From assembly GCA_018715885.1 (NCBI GenBank), contig DVKT01000063.1, forward strand, positions 19,114 through 83,113: 64,000 nt of DNA. Direction: 5' to 3'. Every line of letters starts with the position of its first letter. The stretch's first letter is position 1. A model generated the notes under the pieces. It saw nothing but the letters and a program-made list of their open reading frames with translations. It had not been told where the DNA came from and searched no databases. Positions 34,385-44,189 of the stretch are shown here, piece after piece. Source of the DNA: Caccoplasma intestinavium. Lineage in GTDB: Bacteria > Bacteroidota > Bacteroidia > Bacteroidales > UBA11471. Both the position numbers and the translations under genes were made by a program.

Positions 34385-35824
34385 ATGCGTATGAAAAAAA
34401 ACTTGTTCCTTCTGTGCGCTTTCTTGGTTCCGGCCTTGATTTCGGCGCAGATTTCTTCTAAGGATGCATGGAAACAGGCTTCTAAACTTGAAAAGTCGAT
34501 TGAAAAAACTTCTTTCCCGAAAAGAACGTACAACATTACCGATTTCGGTGCGAAACCCGATATGCCGGAGGCTCCTTGCCATGATGCCATCAATTTGGCT
34601 ATCGTTACATGTAATCAGGCCGGTGGGGGTACGGTCATTGTGCCCAAAGGGACTTTCTATACCGGTCCCATCACGTTGAAAAGCAATGTCAATTTCCACC
34701 TCGAAGAAGGTGCCGTGTTGAAGTTCGATACCAATCCCGAACTGTATATGCCGGCTGTCCTTACCCGCTGGGAAGGAGTAGATTGCTATAATATGCGCCC
34801 TTTGATATATGCTTATGGTGAGACCAATTTGGCGATCACCGGTAAAGGTGTTATTGATGGACAAGGTTCTATGGAGACATGGTGGCCTATGTGTGGTGCG
34901 AAAAAGTACGGTTGGAAAGAAGGTATGATAGGACAAAACTGCGGTGGTCGTGCCAAGTTGTTGGCTTGGGGCGAATCTGGTGAGCCTATTTACAAACGTC
35001 TGATGACCGTGCAAGACGGTATGCGTCCTCAGCTCGTGAACCTGTATCGTTGCGATAGAGTGCTGGTAGAAGGGGTAACGATGCAGAATTCTCCTTTCTG
35101 GACACTCCACCCGCTTTTCTGTACAAATCTTATTGTGCGCGGTGTTCATTTTATCAATCGTGGTCCGAATGGAGACGGTTGTGATCCCGAATCGTGCGAC
35201 GGCGTAATTATCGAAAATTGTGTTTTCGATACGGGCGACGACTGTATCGCCATCAAGAGCGGTCGTAATCGCGATGGCCGTACATGGGGTGTTCCCAGCC
35301 AAAATATCATTGTTCGCAATTGCAAAATGTATGATGGACACGGCGGTGTAGTTATCGGTAGTGAAATTTCCGGCGGATACAAAAATCTCTATGTGGAAAA
35401 CTGTGAAATGGACAGCCCCAATCTCGATCGTGTAATTCGTATAAAGACCAGTAATTGCCGGGGCGGTGTTATAGAAAATGTGTTTGTACGCAACATAAAA
35501 GTGGGAGTATGTCGTGAAGCCGTTCTCCGTATCAATTTGCAATACGAAAACCGCGAAATATGCGACCGCAACTTCCCCCCGACGGTACGAAACGTCCTCT
35601 GCGAAAATATTACCTGCGAGGGTAGTAATCTTGGCGTTTATTATGTAGGTCTCGAAGGGTCTGATAATGTATATAACATTCAGGTCGACAACTGCGAGTT
35701 CAACAACGTGAAGAAGGGATCTACCAATCCCGAAGATGGAATCTTCATAAAAGGAGGAGTCAAAGATGTCCGTTTCAATAATTTGAAAATCAACGGTCAG
35801 ATTGTGAAATCTCCTGCTCTCTGA
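34385..35824 (+). CDS. GH28 polygalacturonase-family enzyme, secreted
   Basis: Hydrolyses alpha-linked galacturonic acid in homogalacturonan or RG-I, probably exo-acting in the periplasm. The signal peptide ends near LISAQ. The right-handed beta-helix carries the GH28 catalytic set: D264 in NGDGCD, D285 and D286 in DTGDDCIAIKSG, H319 in GHGGVVIGSE, and RIK shortly after. The length of 479 aa is typical. It is the last gene of the rha-GH105-GH28 unit, 72 nt after GH105, and is followed by a strong terminator. The ATG at 34385 is used; one at 34391 is equally possible. Confidence 0.92.
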   Translation: MRMKKNLFLLCAFLVPALISAQISSKDAWKQASKLEKSIEKTSFPKRTYNITDFGAKPDMPEAPCHDAINLAIVTCNQAGGGTVIVPKGTFYTGPITLKSNVNFHLEEGAVLKFDTNPELYMPAVLTRWEGVDCYNMRPLIYAYGETNLAITGKGVIDGQGSMETWWPMCGAKKYGWKEGMIGQNCGGRAKLLAWGESGEPIYKRLMTVQDGMRPQLVNLYRCDRVLVEGVTMQNSPFWTLHPLFCTNLIVRGVHFINRGPNGDGCDPESCDGVIIENCVFDTGDDCIAIKSGRNRDGRTWGVPSQNIIVRNCKMYDGHGGVVIGSEISGGYKNLYVENCEMDSPNLDRVIRIKTSNCRGGVIENVFVRNIKVGVCREAVLRINLQYENREICDRNFPPTVRNVLCENITCEGSNLGVYYVGLEGSDNVYNIQVDNCEFNNVKKGSTNPEDGIFIKGGVKDVRFNNLKINGQIVKSPAL

Positions 35825-35843
35825 ACAGTTAATTCACTCGGTT

Positions 35844-35881
35844 AAAAAATCCACCTCGAATTATTTCGAGGTGGATTTTTT
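35844..35881 (+). terminator. Terminator ending the rha-GH105-GH28 operon
   Basis: A perfect 17-bp stem, AAAAAATCCACCTCGAA with its complement, around a TTAT loop, with a T-rich tail. Confidence 0.92.
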
Positions 35882-36033
35882 GTTTTTACTGTTTTTTATA
35901 TGTAATATTATTCCTTCTTTGTTTCAAAGAGGTTTAGCCGAAAGTCGTAGAGAGTCGAATTTAACCGAAAAGTCCTCGCTACAACAAAGTAGATCTATGT
36001 TCTGCCGGCTAAGACCAATTTTTGTAGGAAAAA

Positions 36034-36081
36034 GGGCAAAATATAGAGCTTTGAAAACTCTTTTCACCTCTATTTTTGCCC
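36034..36081. repeat. Palindromic element in the 35.9-36.2 kb gap
   Basis: GGGCAAAATATAGAG (36034-36048) pairs with CTCTATTTTTGCCC (36068-36081) with one bulged base, and flanking AATTTT/AAAATT extend the symmetry. A minus-strand frame over it (35924-36145, ending SEDFSVKFDSLRLSAKPL) has no start signal or recognisable family; I regard it as a non-coding or remnant frame. No other content is seen in the gap apart from the promoter at its right end. Confidence 0.45.
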
Positions 36082-36176
36082 CGTGAAAATTCTTATGTGC
36101 TGATTTATAATACTTAAAAGACAAAATAATGAGTAATAGGGTCATTTTACGCAGTATGCTCGCATGAAATAGGCTC

Positions 36177-36184
36177 TATCTTTG
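36177..36184 (+). promoter_or_regulatory. -7 box of the FAS1-SusC/D operon
   Basis: An exact TATCTTTG box. The start would be near 36191, leaving a leader of only about 7 to 16 nt before the ATGs at 36198 or 36207, so translation starts almost at the 5' end. No good -33 TTTG is present, suggesting dependence on an activator. Confidence 0.5.
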
Positions 36185-36197
36185 TAAAGATAAACAG

Positions 36198-38354
36198 ATG
36201 TATACCATGAAAAGAATGCTATTTTTGTGCTTAGTTCTTTCTGTGTGCCTTTTTTTCTCCTCTTGTGAGAGCGGCAAAAACGAGCCGATCGACAGAGAAC
36301 AGGTCGTACAGAGAAATCACCCGAAGAATACCGAATTCAATGAATTAGCCTCCCTTTCGGTAGGTAATGGCGAATTTGCTTACACCGTCGATGTAACCGG
36401 GTTACAGACTTATCCCGAATCATATAGTGCCGGCGTGCCTCTGGGAACGCAGTCCCAATGGGGGTGGCATTCGTTTGCCAATCCCGAAAATTATCGCTTT
36501 GAGGAGACCCTGAAATCGTATGATTTCGGTCGCGGACATGAAGAACTTTATGCCGTGCAGTTTAATGAAGCCGGTCGCCCCCGGGAAGCCGCCAACTGGT
36601 ATCGGGTGAATCCGCATCGTCTTCATTTGGGCGCTGTCGGTTTGGAGTTGACGCATAAAAACGGATCTCCCGTAAAAATCGATGAGTTGTCGGGTATCGA
36701 TCAGGAACTCGATTTGTGGGACGGCCAGATAGTCAGCCGTTTCGGTGTCGACGGCCAGCCGGTTTCCGTTGTTACTGCTTGCGATAGTCTCCATGATGAA
36801 ATCGGTGCACAGGTTGTTTCTCCGTTGCTTGCGACGGGACAAGTTGGGATAAAATTGCGTTTCCCGTATCCTACTGGAAAACATGCCGACGATGCCTGCG
36901 ACTGGACGAAGCCCGATAAACATAAAACGACCATCGTGGCCGAAGATGCACATTCGGCAACCTTTAAACGCCAGCTCGATGAGACGACCTATTACGTGCG
37001 TCTTTGCTGGGAAGGAGATGCCAAATTGACCGAAAAAGAAGCCCATTATTATGTGTTGACTCCGCAGTCGGGCGATACTTTGTCGTTTACATGTGCTTTC
37101 ACCCCGGGAGAACCGGCTGGTGAAAATTCTTCGTTTGAGACTGTCCTTGCCAGTGCCACCCGTTATTGGAACAATTTCTGGTCGAGGGGTGGTGTTATCG
37201 ATTTCTCGCATTGCAAAGATCCCCGTGCCAAAGAGTTGGAACGTCGTGTCGTTCTTTCGCAATATCTCATGGCTATACAATGTGCCGGGTCGGTTCCTCC
37301 TCAGGAATCGGGTCTTACCTATAATACATGGTTTGGTAAGTTCCATCTCGAAATGCATTGGTGGCATGCCGTACATTTTGCATTATGGGGACGTCCCGAA
37401 CTGTTAGAAAAAAGTCTTGCATGGTATAAAGATTCGGCCTATGTGAAGGCTTGTGCCATTGCCGAGCGTCAAGGATTCAAAGGAGCTCGTTGGATGAAGA
37501 TGACCGATCCTTCGGCAGTCGAAGCTCCCTCTAAGGTAGGTTCGTTCCTTATTTGGCAACAGCCCCATTTCATTTATATGGCCGAGTTGTTGTATCGGGC
37601 GAATCCCAGTCAGGAAGTTCTCGACAAATATAAAGATCTTGTCGCTGCTACGGCCGAATTTATGTATTCTTTTGCTACTTATGACGAACTCGAAGGTCGC
37701 TTTGTTCTCAAAGGCGCTATCCCTGCACAAGAGACATTGCGTGCTGCCGATACGGTAAATCCTCCTTTTGAGCTTTCTTATTGGCATTACGCCATCAGCG
37801 TAGCGCAGAAATGGCGCGAACGTCTGGGGTTGGAACGTAATCTTCAATGGGACGAGATGCTCGATAAGCTTTCTCCGTTGGCTTACCAAGACGGCCTCTA
37901 TTTGGCAGCCGAGACAGCTACCGATACATATAAGGATATACGCTTTACCTCCGACCACATGGCGGTGCTCGGTGCTTACGGTATTTTACCCAAGTGCCCG
38001 TTGGTGCGTGAAGACATCATGCAGAATACGCTCGACTGGGTATGGGATAACTGGAACTGGGGAAAAACCTGGGGCTGGGATTTCGCTATGACGGCAATGG
38101 ACGCTGCCCGTCTGGGAGACACCGAAAAAGCCGTAGGGGCCTTGCTTATGGATAAACGCACCAATACTTATTTGCCCAATGGACATAATTACCAAGATGC
38201 CCGGTTGCGCGTTTATCTGCCCGGAAACGGAGGCCTTCTTACTTCGGTCGCTATGATGTGTGCCGGTTGGGACGGTAGCGAAGGTGAGAACCCCGGATTC
38301 CCCAAAGACGGGAATTGGGATGTGCGTTGGGAAGGTTTGCAACCTATGCCCTAA
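36198..38354 (+). CDS. Lipoprotein with six-hairpin glycosidase-like fold, unassigned
   Basis: I cannot place this 718-aa protein in a named family. It has a lipoprotein signal (FFSSC, C23) with E24 directly after the cysteine. An N-terminal beta-rich region (about 45-310: LASLSVGNGEFAYTVDVTG, ETTYYVRLCWEGD) is followed by a helical region with repeated aromatic motifs: LTYNTWFGKFHLEMHWWHA, SFLIWQQPHFIYMAELLY, FTSDHMAVLGAYGILP, WGWDFAMTAMDAARLGD. This layout, a beta-sandwich then an (alpha/alpha)6 barrel, resembles GH65/GH95-clan enzymes. The Glu in FHLEMHWW is a candidate acid. It opens the large FAS1-SusC/D operon. Phosphorylase or hydrolase activity are both possible. Confidence 0.55.
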   Translation: MYTMKRMLFLCLVLSVCLFFSSCESGKNEPIDREQVVQRNHPKNTEFNELASLSVGNGEFAYTVDVTGLQTYPESYSAGVPLGTQSQWGWHSFANPENYRFEETLKSYDFGRGHEELYAVQFNEAGRPREAANWYRVNPHRLHLGAVGLELTHKNGSPVKIDELSGIDQELDLWDGQIVSRFGVDGQPVSVVTACDSLHDEIGAQVVSPLLATGQVGIKLRFPYPTGKHADDACDWTKPDKHKTTIVAEDAHSATFKRQLDETTYYVRLCWEGDAKLTEKEAHYYVLTPQSGDTLSFTCAFTPGEPAGENSSFETVLASATRYWNNFWSRGGVIDFSHCKDPRAKELERRVVLSQYLMAIQCAGSVPPQESGLTYNTWFGKFHLEMHWWHAVHFALWGRPELLEKSLAWYKDSAYVKACAIAERQGFKGARWMKMTDPSAVEAPSKVGSFLIWQQPHFIYMAELLYRANPSQEVLDKYKDLVAATAEFMYSFATYDELEGRFVLKGAIPAQETLRAADTVNPPFELSYWHYAISVAQKWRERLGLERNLQWDEMLDKLSPLAYQDGLYLAAETATDTYKDIRFTSDHMAVLGAYGILPKCPLVREDIMQNTLDWVWDNWNWGKTWGWDFAMTAMDAARLGDTEKAVGALLMDKRTNTYLPNGHNYQDARLRVYLPGNGGLLTSVAMMCAGWDGSEGENPGFPKDGNWDVRWEGLQPMP

Positions 38355-38401
38355 CATTTTTTCTTGATTTGAGAGATAATTAAACTACATACGGAAAAAA
38401 C

Positions 38402-40852
38402 ATGCGAAGTATTATGAAAAAATGGACTAGTCTTTTAGCCTCTGCCTTTCTGTTATTCTTCCTTTCCTGTAATGAAATGGACAAGTATTACGACAATGAT
38501 CGTCATGCAACATCTGTTTCGGTGGGAAATGCGTGGGATTATTTGGAAAGTCGAGGCAATTTCACCAACTTCCTGGCTGCTGTTCAAAAAGTGGGTTATG
38601 AAGATTTGGTACGCGGGAAAGGTCTCGCAACGATTTTTGCTCCCGATGACGAAGCATTCCAAAAGTATTTTGCTCGTCATGGTTACAGCTCGGTCAATGA
38701 CGTGCCTGACGCAGAGTTGAGCAATATGGTTACCTATCATTTGCTTTATTACAGTTTCAATGCCGATCGTTTCATGGAGTATCGTCCCGAAGGAACAACG
38801 GCCGATGACGATTATGTGGGACTTTATTTCAAGTATCGTACCCGTAGCCGTGATGCGAACGAGATGATCGAAGACCCATCGAAAGGTAAAGAAGTAGAAG
38901 TACTTCATCAAGAGAAGTACATACCCGTCTTTACTCCCAATCTTTACGGTTGGTACAACAATCACGGTTCGAGCGGATCTACCGGTGCGGTGAACTATAA
39001 TTATTTCTATGATTCCTATGGGTCGGACTTGTGGCAAGGCGATAATTGGGTTGCAGGCAACGAACCTTATTTCAGAGTATCTAATGCCGGAGTAAAAGAG
39101 TACAGTATTATTACCGATAACGGTTATCTGTATGTTCTCGACGATGTTGTAGAGCCGCTCAAGACTATTTATCAGACCATTGCTGCCGATGACAACTTCT
39201 CGACTTTTGCACATGCATATGACCGCTTCAAAGATCTTACTTATAATGAGTATTTGTCGTTGAATTATAACAATCGCGACTCGGCATTCCTCTACCAGTC
39301 GACCGGTCTTCCTTCCATCGCCTATGAAAGGACTTCTCTTACTATTAGTTCAGGAGAGTCGACTTCCGATATGGAAGCTACGCTTTTGGGCCCGTTATCT
39401 TCTAATACCCTTACTGTATTTGCTCCGAGCAATCAGGCAATGGAGTCTTTCTATACGACTTATTGGGAGCCTTATTACGGAGTGAATAATTGGGATTCGA
39501 TCAAGTTTACCCCTCTGCTTGCTTTGATGGGCGAGCAAGTTGGCACGCACAGACTTTGGGCATCGGCAGGGCCGCTGCTTCCCAGTGAAATTTCCAAAGG
39601 AAATGCGGTAACGGCGGTAAGTTATACCCCTATAACCATTGATCCTGCATCTGATGTGGTTACGAAAGCGTTTTGTTCCAATGGTACTTTGTACGGTGTG
39701 AACAGTTTGATTTCAGTGCCTAAGTATTTTTCTTATGTTACGGCACCGGCGTTCATGAATCCCAAGTACAATATGTTCCTCTTGTTGATGGCGCGTTCGG
39801 GTGTTCTCGATCTTTACACGGCAGAGACGCAGACTTTCTATGCATTCTATCCTTCTGATGATATGCTGAAAAATACACAAGTGGGTGATGGTAATTCCGA
39901 AACATTGATTTATGAAAATGCTCAACCCAATAAGTACGGATATGAAGACATTACCTATTCCGACGGAGAAGCAACCGTGTCGCTCGGAATGGCAGCTTCT
40001 GCCCGTATTGTCCGCAGTCAGGTATGCGATAATATGATCGAAGTGGCCGGTAGCGATGAGAAAATTTATCGTACGACATACAGTACGTTCAACTATCTCT
40101 ATCAAAAAGGTGACAGCATTTTCTCTACGGCGAAATATAATTCGCATTACGGTTTTCAAGGAGCCCAAGACAATAACGACATGATAACCATTACCGAGAT
40201 GACCTCCGATTTGCCCGAGGTGCGCAACGGTCGTGTCTTCTCTCTTGACGGAGAAAAATCGGCAACGGCTCTTATGCCCGAAGAGAGATCTTTTGAAGAA
40301 ATTTCTCCCAATCAGTCTCAAATTCCGTGGGAATTTTTGGAAACCACTGCCGGTACACGTAACTTTTACCAGACCGGTATTGCCGGCTCTCTCAACGATT
40401 CGACGGGTCGCCTTCAAGTATACGAAACGATAAAAGCCCATGACGGTGGCGGTACGACGGTACCTCGATATATCGTTTTTGCTCTTTCCAATCAGGCTGT
40501 TGTAGATGCTTGGGCCGACCGTATCATTACAAACGGACGTAATAACCTTTTCAGCCGTTATATGCCCAATCTTTTCGTTTCGGTAGAGCGCAGCCGTCTC
40601 ATCGACTATCCTTTCCCCGGCGACGGTATGGGAACCCGTACGTTGTACACGTTCAAGACCAAAACCAATACCGAGGGAGAGTATACTTCGATACAGCTCG
40701 ATGATATGGGTACGCACTTGCAACTTACCGATAGCAAAGGCCGGAAAGTGAAAGTCGTCAATTCTTTCCCCTATATCTATGCCGATTGCGCCGTATATAT
40801 AATCGATAGTTATCTCGATTTCGGCGACGATAATACTTCTACTGTGCAATAA
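38402..40852 (+). CDS. Multi-FAS1 (fasciclin) domain lipoprotein
   Basis: Probable surface lipoprotein (lipobox LFFLSC, followed by NEMDKYYDND). The 816 aa contain at least two and perhaps four fasciclin-like units: 45-160 with GKGLATIFAPDDEAFQKYF, about 265-440 with LTVFAPSNQAMESFY and NGTLYGVNSLISVP, then more diverged ones at about 445-610 and 640-790 (TFYAFYPSDDML; YIVFALSNQAVVDAW). FAS1 domains mediate adhesion or binding in other systems. Placed directly before SusC/SusD (25 nt), it sits where a surface glycan-binding protein usually is. The role is inferred. Confidence 0.75.
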   Translation: MRSIMKKWTSLLASAFLLFFLSCNEMDKYYDNDRHATSVSVGNAWDYLESRGNFTNFLAAVQKVGYEDLVRGKGLATIFAPDDEAFQKYFARHGYSSVNDVPDAELSNMVTYHLLYYSFNADRFMEYRPEGTTADDDYVGLYFKYRTRSRDANEMIEDPSKGKEVEVLHQEKYIPVFTPNLYGWYNNHGSSGSTGAVNYNYFYDSYGSDLWQGDNWVAGNEPYFRVSNAGVKEYSIITDNGYLYVLDDVVEPLKTIYQTIAADDNFSTFAHAYDRFKDLTYNEYLSLNYNNRDSAFLYQSTGLPSIAYERTSLTISSGESTSDMEATLLGPLSSNTLTVFAPSNQAMESFYTTYWEPYYGVNNWDSIKFTPLLALMGEQVGTHRLWASAGPLLPSEISKGNAVTAVSYTPITIDPASDVVTKAFCSNGTLYGVNSLISVPKYFSYVTAPAFMNPKYNMFLLLMARSGVLDLYTAETQTFYAFYPSDDMLKNTQVGDGNSETLIYENAQPNKYGYEDITYSDGEATVSLGMAASARIVRSQVCDNMIEVAGSDEKIYRTTYSTFNYLYQKGDSIFSTAKYNSHYGFQGAQDNNDMITITEMTSDLPEVRNGRVFSLDGEKSATALMPEERSFEEISPNQSQIPWEFLETTAGTRNFYQTGIAGSLNDSTGRLQVYETIKAHDGGGTTVPRYIVFALSNQAVVDAWADRIITNGRNNLFSRYMPNLFVSVERSRLIDYPFPGDGMGTRTLYTFKTKTNTEGEYTSIQLDDMGTHLQLTDSKGRKVKVVNSFPYIYADCAVYIIDSYLDFGDDNTSTVQ

Positions 40853-40877
40853 AATAATAAACAAGTAAATACACGCT

Positions 40878-43800
40878 ATGAAAATAACACGGAAAATATA
40901 CCTGTTGTTGGTCGCTTTTGTTGTCTCTCAGGCTATGGCGGCGCAAACGGTTTTGACCGGTAAGGTATTGGAGAAAGCCTCAGGCGAACCTCTTGCCGGA
41001 GCCAGCGTTTTTGTGCAGAACAAAGATGAACGTACTTTGGCCAGCGTGCTTGTCGATGCCAACGGCGAGTACCGTATCAAAATACCCGACGAGCAAAATC
41101 TCGTAATTAATTTCTCGTTTATCGGTATGCAGAGCTATACCGTAAAATATACCGGACAAAAGGTCTTGAATGCATCCCTTTCCGAAGATAGCCACGAACT
41201 CGACGAAGTCAGCGTTTCGGCTAAACGGGTGGAGAGAAACCAAATGGGTCTTACCCCCCGTGAAGAACTCGGTGCCGTGCAACGTATGAGCATGGAGGGT
41301 CTCGAAACCGCTCCTGTTACCTCGGTGGCCGAGGCCTTGCAAGGAGCCCTTTCCAATGTCGACATCGTTACCGGAGCCGACCCCGGTTCCAACAGTACCA
41401 TTCGTATTCGTGGTACGCAGTCTCTCAACGGTAACGTCGATCCTTTGATCGTTGTCAATGGCGTTCCGTTCCCGGTAAGTATCGATGACGATTTCGATTT
41501 TGCTTCGGCTTCGACCGATGATTATTCCCAGTTGCTCGATATATCCCCGGCCGACATCGAGTCGATCGAGGTATTGAAAGATGCTCAGGCTACGGCCATG
41601 TGGGGTACCAAGGGTGCCAATGGTGTATTGGTCATCAATACCAAAAAAGGTGCTAAGGGTAAAATCTCTTTCACTTTCAATACCAGTGCCGAGGTGAAAA
41701 AAGAGGCGAATACCTACCCGCTCTTGAATGCGGCGCAATATGTCTCGTTGATGCAAGATGCCCTTTGGAACTCGATCAATGATTTAGGTTATTCGAGCAG
41801 TAATGCTCAAACATATTTGGATCTTTTGAATAGCGATGAGATCAACTTCAATCCCCAGTCGTTGCTCTTCAACGAATACAATGTCGATACCGACTGGCTC
41901 GATGAAGTATCGCGTATCGGTTACACGGTCGATAATTCGTTCTCTATGTCGGGTGGTGGCGACAAGGCTACCTATCGTCTCTCTTTGGGTTATCTGAAAG
42001 AAAACGGTACGACGATCGGTGCCGACGTGCAACGTTTCTCGACCCGTTTCAATATGAACTACCGTTTCTCCAAGAAATTGGATATCACTTCGGAGTTCTC
42101 GTTCACCTACAATATCCGTAATTCCAACTGGTCGGAAAAAGTTAACGGTAAAGAACCCTCCAATCCGCGTGGTATGGCCATCAATAAGATGCCTCAGGAA
42201 AGTCCTTACTTCATGACGGCCGACGGGTCGGCTCGTACCAATACCTATTTCTCTCCGTATGAAGATTTCGGTGAGACCTTTATCGATAATCGCAACTACA
42301 ACCCGGTCGCTATGGTCAATGAGGCGGTAAACCGACTCGACTCGTATTCTACCCGTCTCAGTTTCCAGCTCCACTACCAGATATTGCCGGTGTTGAATTA
42401 TTACGGTACGGTAGCTCTTACCGCCGACAGCAAACGTACGAAAAAGTATCTTCCTAATGAGGTAAGCGGTGTACCCTGGATCAGTACGAGCGATCCCAAT
42501 TTGGCCAATGACTGGTACAACCGCAGTTCCGATGCGTCGAACGAGCAGCTTTATCTCTATACCGAGAACCGCTTGGTGTATAACCAGACTTTCAATGATA
42601 TACATAACATCGTGGCTTCGGGATTCTTGCAAATCGAGCAGACGACGGCGACCAACTACGGAGCGCAAACAGCCGGTAACGCATCTTATTACCTCTCCGA
42701 TCCTTCGACGGGCGGTTATATCGTAGACCTTAGCAGCGGTGAGTCTACTACGCGCAGTATGTTCTCCAACTTCTCTGCCCAATATAACCTTTTCGACCGC
42801 TATATGTTCAATGCAACCTTCCAGGTCGAAGGTTCTTCGGCGCTTCCCAGTCATACCCGTTGGGGAATGTTCCCGACATTCGGTATCGGTTGGCAGCTCG
42901 GCGACGAACCTTTTATGATGAATCAGGAAGTTATCTCTCTGGCGAAACTGCGTGTGAGCTGGGGACAGACCGGTAACGCTCCTTCGGGCGTATCACCTTA
43001 TGTGGGAACGTTCAGTGCCAACTCATCGGGTTATCTCGATATGCCGTCGATTTATCCTTCTTCCATTCAGTTGGACAACATCGATTGGGAGGTTGTCGAC
43101 AAATGGAATGCCGGTATCGACCTCGGTATCCTCAATGACCGTATACTTTTCACCGTCGATCTTTATAAGAACGTAACCAATAATATGTTGCAGAAAAAAA
43201 TGAAACTCCCGACTTCTACCGGTTTTAGCAATATCGCTTGGTTCAACTCCGGTAAAATGACCAACCGCGGTTGGGAGTTCCGTATCGACCTCAACGATAT
43301 TGTAAAGACCAAAGATTGGCGTTTTACTTTCTCGTTCAACATTTCTCAGAATGAAAACAAGGTAAACGAATTCCCCTCGAACCTCGATATGGAAAACTAC
43401 GAGTTCGACAATGGAAAGTACGCATACCTTATCATGTCGGGTAATCCGCTGGGATCTTTCTACGGTTATCGCTATAAAGGCGTGTATCAAAATACCGAAG
43501 ATACCTATGCGCGCGATCTCAACGGTAACATAATCAACGACATCAACGGAAAACCTGTTGTCGTGCAGAATGGTACCGAAAAGGTTTACCCCGGTGATGC
43601 CAAGTATGAAGATATCAACGGCGACGGTGTGATCGATGCCAACGATATTGTGTATCTCGGTAATTACAGCCCGAAGATTATCGGTGGTTTCAACTTCCGT
43701 CTTTCTTATAAGAACTGGCAGCTTTCGGCCAACTTCCAGGGTCGTGTCGGCCAGAAAGTATTCAACCAGACTCGTCTCAACTCCGAGATGATGAGAGGAA

Positions 43801-44177
43801 AAAGCAATCAAAGTACCGCTACTTTGCGTCGTTGGAGAAACGAGGGTGATGTTACCGATATGCCGCGTGCTCTTTATGGCAGAGGTTATAACTCGTTGGG
43901 TTCCGACCGTTATATCGAAGATGCATCGTTCTTGCGTATGAAAACGATAACATTGAAATATTCGTTCCCGAAAAATCTTACGAAGAAAATGCACCTCACG
44001 GCATTCGACCTTTACTTGACGGCTTATGACTTGCTTACTTTCACCAAGTACTCAGGACAAGATCCCGAGGTCAGCGAAAAGAAGATGGACGATAGCGGAA
44101 TCGTTCGTTTGGCTGTCGACGGCGCGTCTACGCCCAAGCCTATTCGTGTGAAATTTGGTATTAACCTTCGATTCTAA
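40878..44177 (+). CDS. SusC-like TonB-dependent transporter 1
   Basis: Outer-membrane importer of oligosaccharides or peptides, paired with the SusD gene that follows after 12 nt. The signal peptide ends near AMAAQ. An N-terminal carboxypeptidase-regulatory-like domain (TGKVLEKASGEPLAGASVFV, about 24-105), a plug with STIRIRGTQSLNGNVDPLIV and IESIEVLKDAQATAMWGTKG, then a 22-strand-type barrel ending in the usual aromatic residue (INLRF). The 1099-aa length is normal. There is no STN domain, so no sign of an anti-sigma partner. Substrate unknown. Confidence 0.95.
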   Translation: MKITRKIYLLLVAFVVSQAMAAQTVLTGKVLEKASGEPLAGASVFVQNKDERTLASVLVDANGEYRIKIPDEQNLVINFSFIGMQSYTVKYTGQKVLNASLSEDSHELDEVSVSAKRVERNQMGLTPREELGAVQRMSMEGLETAPVTSVAEALQGALSNVDIVTGADPGSNSTIRIRGTQSLNGNVDPLIVVNGVPFPVSIDDDFDFASASTDDYSQLLDISPADIESIEVLKDAQATAMWGTKGANGVLVINTKKGAKGKISFTFNTSAEVKKEANTYPLLNAAQYVSLMQDALWNSINDLGYSSSNAQTYLDLLNSDEINFNPQSLLFNEYNVDTDWLDEVSRIGYTVDNSFSMSGGGDKATYRLSLGYLKENGTTIGADVQRFSTRFNMNYRFSKKLDITSEFSFTYNIRNSNWSEKVNGKEPSNPRGMAINKMPQESPYFMTADGSARTNTYFSPYEDFGETFIDNRNYNPVAMVNEAVNRLDSYSTRLSFQLHYQILPVLNYYGTVALTADSKRTKKYLPNEVSGVPWISTSDPNLANDWYNRSSDASNEQLYLYTENRLVYNQTFNDIHNIVASGFLQIEQTTATNYGAQTAGNASYYLSDPSTGGYIVDLSSGESTTRSMFSNFSAQYNLFDRYMFNATFQVEGSSALPSHTRWGMFPTFGIGWQLGDEPFMMNQEVISLAKLRVSWGQTGNAPSGVSPYVGTFSANSSGYLDMPSIYPSSIQLDNIDWEVVDKWNAGIDLGILNDRILFTVDLYKNVTNNMLQKKMKLPTSTGFSNIAWFNSGKMTNRGWEFRIDLNDIVKTKDWRFTFSFNISQNENKVNEFPSNLDMENYEFDNGKYAYLIMSGNPLGSFYGYRYKGVYQNTEDTYARDLNGNIINDINGKPVVVQNGTEKVYPGDAKYEDINGDGVIDANDIVYLGNYSPKIIGGFNFRLSYKNWQLSANFQGRVGQKVFNQTRLNSEMMRGKSNQSTATLRRWRNEGDVTDMPRALYGRGYNSLGSDRYIEDASFLRMKTITLKYSFPKNLTKKMHLTAFDLYLTAYDLLTFTKYSGQDPEVSEKKMDDSGIVRLAVDGASTPKPIRVKFGINLRF

Positions 44178-44189
44178 TAATTTACCGAT

